The notes beneath the pieces are model-generated. The model saw nothing but the letters and a program-made list of their open reading frames with translations, made no database searches and was not told where the DNA came from. The translations under genes and the position numbers were made by a program. A stretch of 64,000 nucleotides of DNA, taken from positions 104,637-168,636 of the forward strand of contig NC_018231.1 in NCBI RefSeq assembly GCF_000227135.1. Direction: 5' to 3'. The stretch is from Leishmania donovani. Taxonomy: Eukaryota > Euglenozoa > Kinetoplastea > Trypanosomatida > Trypanosomatidae. Shown here one piece after another: positions 28,597 through 38,228 of the stretch. The first letter of the stretch is position 1. Each line of letters opens with the position of its first letter.

Positions 28597-30642
28597 TTTG
28601 AGCGAGGGGAGCAACGGTTACCGTCTGTCTCTTTCACGGAGTGTGGGGGCAGCGTCCAGGGGTTCCTGCGATGCGAGAGTGACACAAGAGGATGCGGGAA
28701 GAGAGAGGAGGGGCAACACATGGGGAATGAGTCCGTCGCTGCTGGGAAAGAGCTGCCGCGGGGCAACGACAGGCGCAGAGGAGGAGGACGCGAGGAGAGA
28801 GGGGGAGGAGGCGCATGTAAGCAGTGCGCCGCCGTTATTATTATTATATGATGTTTTGGCGTGTATGTGTGTTGATGCCAACACCGTAATAAAGAGGTAA
28901 CCGGCGGATGACGGCGACGACGCATCCACAGCAGCAGCAGCAGCCGAGGAGAGAGTGAAGGTGGTGAAATCGATAACATGGATAGCGGATCTGTCACACA
29001 CACACACACACACACACATGCACGTGCGCCGCAAGCAGGTGGTGGTGGTGGTGGCGAGGAGGAGGAAGCAGCTGAGGGAAAGGAGCCGCTTCTACGAGTC
29101 CACACTGACCCTTCACCCAAAGCCCCGCTCCCCCACCCCCACCTTTTCCCCTTGCCGCTTTTCCCTCCATGCAGAGCGCTGTTATGCGCTCCTCGCGTTC
29201 CGCTGACGCTTAACTGTTGTTTCGTGTTGTGCTGGCTGATGCGACGCTCAGCCCCTTCACTGAGCGACGGGCACACGAAAAGGAAGCGCAAGAGAAACCA
29301 AGTAAAAAAAAACGTAAACACCAATACTGACACCCGCAGAGGCTCACCACTGTAAGGAGGCGGACCATACCACCGGGAGGGAGGCAGAGAGAGAGACGGG
29401 AACCCGAAAAGAGGGTGGAGGGGCAAAGAAGCGTGAACTCCTAGGCGACGATCTACTCAGCGGATAACCCACCCACAACACGAGCAGCATGCGCACCCCC
29501 TCCCCAGACCACACACACACACACACGCACATGCGCACACGCACCAACACGAACACAGGCGATCGTGAGAGGGCCCTGCGCGCATTCACGCATGGAAAAA
29601 AAGAAATGCACCAGCAACAAGATGGCGGCGGCAGGGCCGTTGGCTGACACGCAATCATGCATGTGCGCCGTGTGCGCGTGCGAGAGAGGGGCGCAGTTGG
29701 GCGGGTGGTGGTGGTGGCTCAAGAGAAGGAGCGGGGGAAGGGAAAGAGGGGAAAAGAATGCAGCTCCCCCCCCGCCGTCGTCGTGGGATGAACCATTCGC
29801 CTCCTTCCCGCTCCCCCCAACTCGAACATGATGCACATGAGAGGGGTGAGGGGTAGGTGGAGGAGTCGGGTAACGGACGGGGCTGCATAGGGCATGAAGA
29901 GGGAGAGAGACACACACACACGCGCACGCACTGCACATGTACACGCGTGTCTTCCAAAGAGAGATGGGAGACGATGAGGGATGATGGAGGGAGGGAGGGA
30001 GGAAGGGGAGAGGAGGAGGAGGTGCGACGGACAGAGGAACCACGCCACCTTCCCTTCCCTCTCCCCGCCTCTCACAGTGCCCCCCCCTCCCTCCCTCCCT
30101 CTCCACACACCGCATGAGAAGAAAACGGCACCGATGCAGCACACAAAGGCATACATGAACATGTAGAGGATTGCTGAAGGCGCTCTTCTCCCTCTTCTTT
30201 CCTCTCTCTCGCTGCGGTAAACACTGAAAAGTACACACACGCACAAAAGAAGACAAAACAGGACAACGCCCCGAGCGGTAACATATGCACATTAATCCAG
30301 AGAAGGACAAGTCGGGAGGGTGGTCGTGGTGGTGAGTTGTCGAGGGTTTCCTCACGGGGCGCGAGCAGAGGCAAGTCGACTGTGATGGTGATGGTGGCTA
30401 TGGTGTGTATGTGTGTGTCTGTGCCTGTAGGAAAGGTCGTTGTATGCCTTCACATGCATCTCGGTTCTCGTTTTGTGGTGGCGGGGGCCCACTGGGATCA
30501 TCGAGAAGCCAGGGACTGAAACGAGTGCTGCCGGGCGCGAACTAGCTGCCCCAGCAACCAGTTCTTCGACTGCTAGAGGTCACCGAGAAAACTTCTGTCG
30601 GCTTCGCTCGACCCGTTACAGCTCGTGCCGCTGCTGCTGCCG
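28597..30642. other. Intergenic spacer
   Basis: These 2 kb hold a (CA)12 run at 28,995-29,018, more CA repeats near 29,511-29,526 and 29,909-29,920, and purine-rich tracts on the plus strand. A minus-strand open frame of 300 codons exists near 29,453-30,355 but is low complexity. No gene is called. Confidence 0.65.
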
Positions 30643-31385
30643 TCACTGTCGCTCGTGCCACGGGAGGAAAAAAAAGAACTGGCTGAGGAGGAGGGGTACA
30701 CTGGCTGTTCTCATGGCCATCATACTGCTTCTTCTTCCGCAGGCAGCCCCGCACACGACGACAATCACCGCCACCACGACCACCGCGAGCACCATGATGC
30801 GCATGTAGCCCCACCAAGAGGGAGGCCATTCATTGTCACCGCCACGACATCGTCGCGCGATTCGCAGGCGGCGGCCACGCTTGTCCACCCCTTCCGCGGT
30901 TCGTCAAGGCCCAACGTAGTCGGCGGTCGCCAACCGAGCCATCTGCACTGAGCTGCGGGTAGCCCGTAGCCCAGCCCACGACGCTGGCTTGCAACAGGTT
31001 TGCCACTAGGACCGGTGGCGAACGCGTAATCGCCGAATTGCCTGTCCCACCACCTCCACGTGCCCGAGGAGAGGCCGTAGTGGCTGCCCAAGTAGAGCAC
31101 ACCGCCCTTGGCCACGGTCTGTAGCATCGCTGTCACGCCGCCGCGCACCGTCATGAGCATGCGGTCCGCCGTGCCGGAGGTCTTCTGGTTGCACGCATCG
31201 CGTACAGGCCCTGCAACGGAGTTCCAGGATTTGCTACCGCGTAGGCGGCAGACAGCTGAGCGGCGGTTGGGGTGGCTACAGAGACCAACGCAAACGTTGA
31301 CGTGGTGGTGGTGCACAGGAGTAGCAGGATGGCGAGAAAAAGGGGTGTGCTGGTGACGGCGGGGCGCCGCGGTGGCGCGCAAGTG
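30643..31385 (-). pseudogene. Frameshifted relative of the small lectin-like membrane protein
   Basis: Three fragments in three different minus frames reproduce the layout of the intact gene at 27,823-28,596. The first (about 31,385-31,235) encodes a hydrophobic signal-like stretch (PLFLAILLLLC) and TPTAAQLSAAY. The second (about 31,240-30,830) encodes VRDACNQKTSG, LYLGSHYGLSSGTWRWW and the terminal-type AAACESRDD. The third (about 30,840-30,643) encodes PPSWWGYMRIMVLAVVVVAV, a membrane helix preceded by the same P-x-W-W seen as PWWSILIVVVV in the intact gene. No ATG precedes the signal-like stretch in its frame. At least two frameshifts are needed, so this is a decayed paralogue unless they are sequencing errors. 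The disruptions are described only. Confidence 0.6.
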
Positions 31386-32349
31386 CGGACAGCACGCGGC
31401 AAGGACGAGGATGATGACGGGAAGTCGACAGAAAGAAAGCAGATCCGGCAAGGGAAGCGCCTGACGGTGCGCGCGCAGGCAGACACTCTCAGGGGCGTTG
31501 AGAAGACCACGTCGAAAGCAGAAACACATGGACAGTAAAAGTGTAGGGAGGGTGGAGTGAGGGGACGGCGGGAGCGCGGATGAGAGGCGACACACTCACC
31601 GCAACGTGTACTGTACACATGTGGATTGGCAACCCCCCTCCCCCCTCCCCTCCCCATCTGCACAGACGCACAGTCGAGGGAAAGGGGCGGGGGAGCGCTA
31701 AAGAGTGCGAGTGTGCATAGGCGAAGAACAACCTTTTGGACCGACCCTTGTATGTATGCGTGTGTATACATGTATGCCGTCCGTCCGTCCGTCCGTCCTT
31801 CTCTGCGACTCACTTACTCCTTTTTCGTACCCATGTCTCGCTGCTTCTCCACGAGCGGCACGCCGCCAGAGAGAGAGAAAGAAAAACAGGGAGGGATAGA
31901 CGACAGGGACTGCAACGTAGACCGCTCAAGCGGTGCTGCGTACGCGTAGGTGTATGCCGCTCTATCCGTATAAGCGACCATGGCCCTCGTTCTCGAGACT
32001 GGGGTCGTCGTGTTTCGCCTTCTTCAGACACTGCCTGCTGCTTCCCCCATTCGTTGGCTTGTTGCGCGGCGCCACCGAAGGACGACCGAGGTAATGGCGA
32101 GCAGGAGAGAGCGGGATCGAGGGAGAGCAGCACATCGTGTGTGCGTTTACTCGTGGATGAAAGACACATGCACATGCCTACGTTCGACGAGGCACGCGCG
32201 TCACTACCGCGCCGCTTCCTCTGCGGCCCCCTTGTGCACTTCTTCGGTGGCTCTCTTCCGTAGACGCCTCCCTTCCCCTCCTCCCACCTCACCGCCTTGG
32301 GCCGCCGCGCCCATTTGCCCTCTCTTTCCCTGCTCCGCCACCACCATTT
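31386..32349. other. Intergenic spacer between pseudogene and APC10
   Basis: A short tandem (cgtc)n lies near 31,779-31,798. The rest is mixed spacer with no supported gene. Confidence 0.6.
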
Positions 32350-33372
32350 CTATCGCAGCTGCAGCTCATCTGCCGTGCCTTCCAGCGGTTCACCGCCCCG
32401 CAGCGGCCGTGCGCAAGTCACCGTGTCCGTCGCGTCTGCATTGCTCACCCGCTCCAACTCCTCGTAGCGCGGCCCCATGAGCCGAATCCCTCGCAGATGG
32501 CAGTCACGTCCGTTGAACTGGTTTTCGCAGATGCAGATGTCAATTAGTGTGCACCACAGCCAGCGGTCGGCGGCGTTGCTGGTGTTGTGTGGGTTCATCG
32601 GCATCGCGGCGGATGTTTGCGCTCCCGCGCTTGAGGGGGTCGCGTGGTTGCCATGTCCCAGCACTGCGGCTACCTCGCTATACGGTATGGGCGGCGAGTA
32701 CGACGAGGCGGCGCCCCCTGCCGGTGCGCCGCCGTCCCGTTGGCGCGGACGCACTTCTTGCTGTGTGTGCTGTACTTTCACACCCGCTGCCACGCCACCG
32801 CCGCCATCGTTGGCACCGCCTCCTTCTAGATCGTCGCCGTCGTCTCCTGCCATCTCGCGCAGCGTTATCAGCACCCAACCGCACTCCTGACCGGCGCCGA
32901 TGTCCGCCTTGGCGACCTCCGTCATGTCTCCACTGTGCGTGCCCGCCTTTACCCGAATCACCCGCGGAGAGTAGCTCTGATCGACGGCGCTGTTCACGTA
33001 CACCGCCATGGCCTCGACCGGGGTAAGCTGGCCGAGCTGGATGCGAATCACGTGTGGCAGCACCCCGTCCGACTGCCAGAAGTTGTTGAGGTCGTGGTGG
33101 CGCATCAAGTGGCGAACACCGTTGCCGTGCTTTGCGCTGCTCACCGTCCAGACGGTGTTGCCGGAGCAGCCCACGTCCATCTGATTGTGCACCCGAACCC
33201 ACTGCGCAAGCTGCGGTGTGCTTAGAATTCGAAAAGACGGCTTGGCAGAGGCGTCCGACGATGAAGACGCTGGCAAGGCAGAGGCGGCGGAGGCCACCTG
33301 CTCACTCTCCTGTGACTGCGCGAGCTCCTCCACGCTGCTCTCGCGGCCGTACTCGTCGTCGTTGTACTCCAT
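32350..33372 (-). CDS. APC10: Anaphase-promoting complex subunit 10 (DOC1 domain)
   Basis: The protein has 340 residues. APC10/DOC1 helps the APC/C ubiquitin ligase bind its substrates together with its co-activator. The DOC jelly-roll is clear: LNNFWQSDGVLPHVIRIQLG (from about residue 94), AVYVNSAVDQSYSPRVIRVKAG, then GWVLITL (about 164-171), and the hallmark NQFNGRDCHLRGIRLMGP (about 281-298). Between the last two lies an insertion of roughly 90 Gly/Ala/Ser/Gln-rich residues (about 175-265) that animal and yeast proteins do not have at this place. The N-terminal 45 residues are acidic and Ser/Ala-rich. The C-terminus reads DELQLR, so it ends in Leu-Arg, close to the Ile-Arg tail by which APC10 docks on a TPR subunit. 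The start at 33,372 is an ATG. Confidence 0.9.
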   Translation of the reverse strand: MEYNDDEYGRESSVEELAQSQESEQVASAASALPASSSSDASAKPSFRILSTPQLAQWVRVHNQMDVGCSGNTVWTVSSAKHGNGVRHLMRHHDLNNFWQSDGVLPHVIRIQLGQLTPVEAMAVYVNSAVDQSYSPRVIRVKAGTHSGDMTEVAKADIGAGQECGWVLITLREMAGDDGDDLEGGGANDGGGGVAAGVKVQHTQQEVRPRQRDGGAPAGGAASSYSPPIPYSEVAAVLGHGNHATPSSAGAQTSAAMPMNPHNTSNAADRWLWCTLIDICICENQFNGRDCHLRGIRLMGPRYEELERVSNADATDTVTCARPLRGGEPLEGTADELQLR

Positions 33373-34862
33373 CCTCGAGATGGCATGTGCTCGTTGTCTA
33401 TTCTCCTTCCTGCGTCTCGTGCATCAAAAATCCAGCGATTCACTCCGTCCCTTCGCTCCGCGCATCGACCGCGTTGCCGCCGTGTCCAGCGAAGACGACC
33501 GAGTGGATGATGCCTTCTTTTCCCTTGGTTGTTGTTGGCGCGGGTAGCGGGAGAGACGGCGCTCTTGAGCGCGCACGTGTGTCCCTCTCCGCTTCTTCAC
33601 GCGCCCTCGCACACCCCCCCCGTAGTCGAAGAGAGGTGCAAACACCGCAGGAGTGCCATGACAGTGGACCGGCGGCGGCGGCGTCGGGAAGGGTGGGAGG
33701 GGGGAGGGGGCAGAAAAGGGACATGTGAAGAGAGACAAAGACCGCGTACGTGTGTCTGCCAGTGCGAGGGGGGGGGGCGGGGGGCTTCCCTCCTGCCATT
33801 GCACACGCAAACCCCCCGCACACGGTTTCGCATGGACGGCAAGAGAAGAGGAAGACGTCGGGAGGTGAGAGTACCGGTCACCGCCTTGCTTCCTCTCCTG
33901 CTCTCCTTGAAGCGGCTTCTCCCGTTGGCTCCCCTTTCATCTCTCGCATCACGTCAGCTCGTTGTTGGATGGCTGCTTGTTGTGCCCTCCCCCTCCCCTT
34001 CCCTCCCCTTCTCCTTTCCTCTCTTCGCCGTCTGTCTTCCTTCCACGCATCCGGCGGCCACTTCACCCGAGGGGGTGGGAGGGGAGAAGGGGGAGCGAGA
34101 CGCGCGGCAGAGACACATGATGGATGGCGATTTTTTGGCACACACACACGGCGCACACAGTGGACATGCCCGGCATAGGAAAGGTTACCCAAGAGCACCA
34201 ACGGGAACTCGAACACCAATCGACGCGTGGGGCGCACAGGAGCGCGACATGGGGCGCTTGGCGAGGGCAGAGAGACATGAAAGCACAGCAACGGCGAAGA
34301 GTACACAGAAACAAGCGCCGTGAGGGGAAGGCGTGGGAGAGCTGTGAAGGGGAAGGGTAACAGAGCTCAGCCACAGGAAAGAACCACAGCAAAAAGAGGG
34401 AAGAAGAGAATCATGGCGGCATAACGTAAGGTGCATAGGCGAATGACACGCGAATGCAGCGTACAGGGAAGGGAGGGGGGGGTGAGGGCGTGTGTGTGCG
34501 CGTGAGCGATGATGGCGGGTGATGGGAATGAGGCGAGCGGGCGAGCGAGAGCAGGCGAAGCAGTGAAGAAAGAGGGAACGCAACAACACCCCCCCCCCTC
34601 CACACACACACACTCGGAGACAGACACGTACAAGCAAAGAGACTCAAACGTATACGAAAGAAGTTCAGTCGCCCACCCACCCGCCCACCCACACACCCAC
34701 ACACACAGATGCATGCGTGCAGCAGATGCACTTGAGCAAAATGAAACACAACATCAAAGAAAATCGCAAGTACAGATAATACACCCATGCACAGAAGCAG
34801 CACACACGGCACAACACTCGGCGCACTGAGTTGAGGTGGAGGAGAAGGGGGCAGGGAGTCCG
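33373..34862. other. Intergenic spacer upstream of APC10
   Basis: G-rich runs near 33,769-33,783, purine-rich plus-strand tracts around 33,690-33,735 and 34,075-34,100, and CA repeats near 34,601-34,612 and 34,690-34,708 are present. No gene is supported. Confidence 0.65.
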
Positions 34863-37800
34863 CTAGAAGTACCCTGCCGGGTTCTCCGTCGCCCTGAGCT
34901 GCTCCTCGATCCACTGGATCTGCGCCTCGTCGAGGCTGTCGGCGTAGGCGCTGCTGTTCATTTCCCACTCATCATCCTCGCCCATCATGTCGTACGCGGC
35001 GCCGTCTGCCTGCGGCTGCTTCGGGTCGATGAGCGACATGGTGGACGCAACACTCGCGCAGCTCGCAGAGAAGGCTCGATGGCGGTGTGGTGGGGTGGAC
35101 AACCCACGCCACGCCGCCGCACCGCTGCCACTGCCGATGCTTGCGGTAACGGCGGCGGCAAGAGTGGTCTTGACATCGCCGCCGCCACCGCGGTGCGACC
35201 CTGTGCCAGTACCGCCGCTGCCGCTACCTCGACCAGTCGCGTCCGTGCTGGCCCAAGGACCCGAGGGATACCAGTACCCACCACCAAAGACCTGCCCGCC
35301 GGCCTCCTTGCCGAGCATCCGTACGCCGGCCGAAAAGGACCCAGAGCGGTGCTGCAACTGCTGGTTCATCGAATGCGGCGTGCGGACATCAGGCGACGAG
35401 GCAACAAGTGGCGAGCCATCACCGGAAGCTACGGGCGACGGCGCAGGCTGCATCGTCCAACGTTCACCCCCATCACGGCTGCTCAGCAGATCATCGCCGT
35501 CTACCTCACTCTCGTCGTCTTCGATCATGTTGACGTCGGCAAAGAGGGTGTCGACGAGGCTGCCCTCGTCCTTGGCGACGACGTCGGACACTGCCACACG
35601 ATTGTGCTGGACGCAGTCCAGGTCGCTCTCACTCATCAACCGTGGACTGCGCATGGAGTGCTGCTGCTGTGATTGGTGAGGCTCTGTAGTTCGGCTCACG
35701 ACCGGGTACGGAGCCTGAGGGAACTCCCGTACAACGACGCCCTGGGGTGTGCTGCCCGAATGAGTGGCGGAGTGATGACCAGCGCCACCAGGGGAAGTGG
35801 TGGCGGCAGCGGCGGTGCTAGAGCTGGCGCCACTGGTGTGCCCACTCGTTCGCATCTGCGGTCCGTTACCGCCGCTGCCGCTCCATAGTGCGGTCGGCGA
35901 GCCGGACGGCGTGGTCACGGTCGCCGGCGACACACGCGCACCGGTGGCTGTGTTTGTCACCATCAGCGCACTGCGCCGCATGGAAGGCCGATCCCCCATG
36001 CCGTTTGGCATCTCTGTGTTGCTGCTGTAACTCGCCGCGGCTGCAGCTCCGTGCGCCGGCGATTTGACCGGCACAGAAGGTGTGCCGCTGCTGGGGCCGT
36101 CGCCGTCCGTGTCATCCCGCCCTATCGATGATGGCGGCGACGAGTGAGACGGGGCGATAACAGTGAGCGTCCATGGCGTACCTGTTGCCGCCGCCAACTC
36201 TGCCGCAAAGGTGCTCTGTCCGCTCATGAGGCCCCCGGTACTGCTTCGACTGTGGTTCTGCACGCTGTCCCCCAGCGGCGAGGAAGTCGGGCGCACTAGC
36301 GGCGGCGACCGTGCCGGCGACATGCTGTAGCTCCCCAGCAGTGACTGTGGGCTGGGTACGGCGGCTGCGAGCGATGGAAGTGATGCGTCACCGCCGTTGG
36401 TGCCTGCTTCGGGGGTCATGGCGAGGATGAGGCTGGCGGTGGCCGCAGGGTAGAACGGGGCAGCACCCAAGCGCAAACCGCGACGGCTGAGCTGCTTATC
36501 TTCCTCAGACTGCTGCTGCTGCTGCTGCTGCGGCATCGAGCGTGACGACACCACTGTTGGAGGACCAGCTGTAGATGGGGCCGCCGTGTCCTTCACCCGG
36601 CCACCGTGCGGCACTGCAGGGCCGACAGCATGGGCTGCAGCACCTGCCGACGTGGGAAGCACCGCTGCGACCACACACGGATCCGTGATCGATCCCTTCG
36701 CCGGGGAGAATGCGGCGAGCCGCATCACTGTCGGTGCTGGGTCGGGAAGTGCGGACTCGGCGACGACCGCGTGTGCAGTGTGACGCACCTGTTGAGCCAC
36801 GATGATGGGGTCCTGCGGCACGAAGGGCGGCAGGGGCGGGCGTGTGCTGAAGGCGGCGACGGCGGTGACCGGGGCCATTCCAGTAGCGACACCGGGTCCC
36901 GATTGCGGCTGCGGCACGGCGGTCGACATCTGCTTTTGCCTACGGGAGAGCTTGTTCCCCGCGCGCAGCGGTCGACGCGGCCCGTCTGCTGGCACGGCCG
37001 CCTTGTCGTCATGCCCTGCGTGCGACAACCTTGGCAGGGGCTGCGTTTCTTCATCAACAGCGGCGTCGCCGACCGCATCGTTGATGGAGCTACCTCGAGA
37101 CACCGCTGGCGACGACGCTACAGGGTGCGCTGGGCTGAGGCGGCGACGGTGTCGAGAGCGGCCGCCGCCCTCCGTGACTGCAGGCCGCCGTGATGGCGTC
37201 GCCATCGCGTTCTTTGCGGATTGGCCTGGTACTCGTCGAGTGCCAGCAGCAGGTACAAGCTCCTCGTTTTCCAGGGTCTCTTCGGCCGCTGCCGCGGCCG
37301 TTGTCGCTGGTGGAGAAGAAAAGCGGCTGCCGTTGCGCGGTTTACACGAGACCGTCACCTCTTCCTCCTCCGGTGCTGCAGCGGATCCTTGCACGTTGCC
37401 AGCTACTTCGTCCTCTTCGTTGGCTACGTTGTGCGCGGCAGCACCGGCCTCGACAGAGGCCTCGCTACTTTTCGCAGCTATGCGGCGACGATCCTGTCGT
37501 GACTGCAGATGCCTGCGCTGCTTCTGTACGTTCTCCCACAGTTGCGTGTTCGCCCGGCCTCGTACTGCGCGCGGCTTGGAGTCGCGGTTGCCCTTCGTGC
37601 GTCTACTCTGATCAGGTGGCCGTTGCTGCTGCTGCTGGTGCGGCAGAGGCGAGCACGAAGAGTCCGCTTCGTTGCCGTCGTCGTCGGCGGTGATGGTGGT
37701 GGTGCGACTTGTATTGGATGACATGGTGAACTGCGCTTGTGGGTCGACTGCGCTCTTTACTACATCCTCGACTGTGCACATCCCTGCGGCAACGTCACCA

Positions 37801-38228
37801 TAGCCGCCGCTGCTTCCGCCGCTGCTGCTGCGACGCCCAGGAAGAGAAGACGAAGGTGGCACCTTTGGCTTCGACATCGCTGCGTCGGACGCACTTGAGC
37901 CGGGAAGTCGTCTTCGCTGCGCTTCTCTCCGACCGCCGCCCCCGCGGTGATGACGGGGGCCCTTCTTCATTTGCCTTTGCGACCGCTGCTGCTGTTGCTG
38001 TGATGTGGACACAGAGGGCGGCGGTGAAGGACAAGCCTTACTAAGACTACCGCGCGATAGCCGTTGCTGTCGGCGCCCAGCTGAGGGGGACGCAGCTGCC
38101 GGTGAGTTGCCTCCAAACACATCCCCTGAGGTCGTCACGGTCGCTGAGTTAGGCGAGCTGACCACGGAATTGCTTGCGGACTGCGAGCACGGTAACGCGG
38201 CAGCTGCATGCCGTGACCCTCTGCGCAT
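34863..38228 (-). CDS. Large low-complexity protein of unknown function
   Basis: The protein has 1,121 residues and no recognised domain. It is dominated by Ser, Ala, Pro, Gly and Thr with several Gln runs (near residues 95 and 555) and basic patches such as KKGPRHHRGGGGRR in the first 130 residues. It has no signal peptide or membrane helix. The last 35 residues are different: acidic and helical (DEWEMNSSAYADSLDEAQIQ followed by WIEEQL and ending NPAGYF), which suggests a short conserved docking or folding element. The open frame extends to 38,711 but starts there with GTG; the first ATG is 38,228. The protein is probably mostly disordered and perhaps a regulatory or RNA-associated scaffold, but no function can be assigned from the sequence. 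Confidence 0.65.
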   Translation of the reverse strand: MRRGSRHAAAALPCSQSASNSVVSSPNSATVTTSGDVFGGNSPAAASPSAGRRQQRLSRGSLSKACPSPPPSVSTSQQQQQRSQRQMKKGPRHHRGGGGRREAQRRRLPGSSASDAAMSKPKVPPSSSLPGRRSSSGGSSGGYGDVAAGMCTVEDVVKSAVDPQAQFTMSSNTSRTTTITADDDGNEADSSCSPLPHQQQQQRPPDQSRRTKGNRDSKPRAVRGRANTQLWENVQKQRRHLQSRQDRRRIAAKSSEASVEAGAAAHNVANEEDEVAGNVQGSAAAPEEEEVTVSCKPRNGSRFSSPPATTAAAAAEETLENEELVPAAGTRRVPGQSAKNAMATPSRRPAVTEGGGRSRHRRRLSPAHPVASSPAVSRGSSINDAVGDAAVDEETQPLPRLSHAGHDDKAAVPADGPRRPLRAGNKLSRRQKQMSTAVPQPQSGPGVATGMAPVTAVAAFSTRPPLPPFVPQDPIIVAQQVRHTAHAVVAESALPDPAPTVMRLAAFSPAKGSITDPCVVAAVLPTSAGAAAHAVGPAVPHGGRVKDTAAPSTAGPPTVVSSRSMPQQQQQQQSEEDKQLSRRGLRLGAAPFYPAATASLILAMTPEAGTNGGDASLPSLAAAVPSPQSLLGSYSMSPARSPPLVRPTSSPLGDSVQNHSRSSTGGLMSGQSTFAAELAAATGTPWTLTVIAPSHSSPPSSIGRDDTDGDGPSSGTPSVPVKSPAHGAAAAASYSSNTEMPNGMGDRPSMRRSALMVTNTATGARVSPATVTTPSGSPTALWSGSGGNGPQMRTSGHTSGASSSTAAAATTSPGGAGHHSATHSGSTPQGVVVREFPQAPYPVVSRTTEPHQSQQQHSMRSPRLMSESDLDCVQHNRVAVSDVVAKDEGSLVDTLFADVNMIEDDESEVDGDDLLSSRDGGERWTMQPAPSPVASGDGSPLVASSPDVRTPHSMNQQLQHRSGSFSAGVRMLGKEAGGQVFGGGYWYPSGPWASTDATGRGSGSGGTGTGSHRGGGGDVKTTLAAAVTASIGSGSGAAAWRGLSTPPHRHRAFSASCASVASTMSLIDPKQPQADGAAYDMMGEDDEWEMNSSAYADSLDEAQIQWIEEQLRATENPAGYF

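Noticed and set aside
29453..30355. Minus-strand frame of 300 codons
   Set aside because: It is low-complexity (Cys/Val/Pro/His runs) across microsatellites and overlaps other equally long frames.
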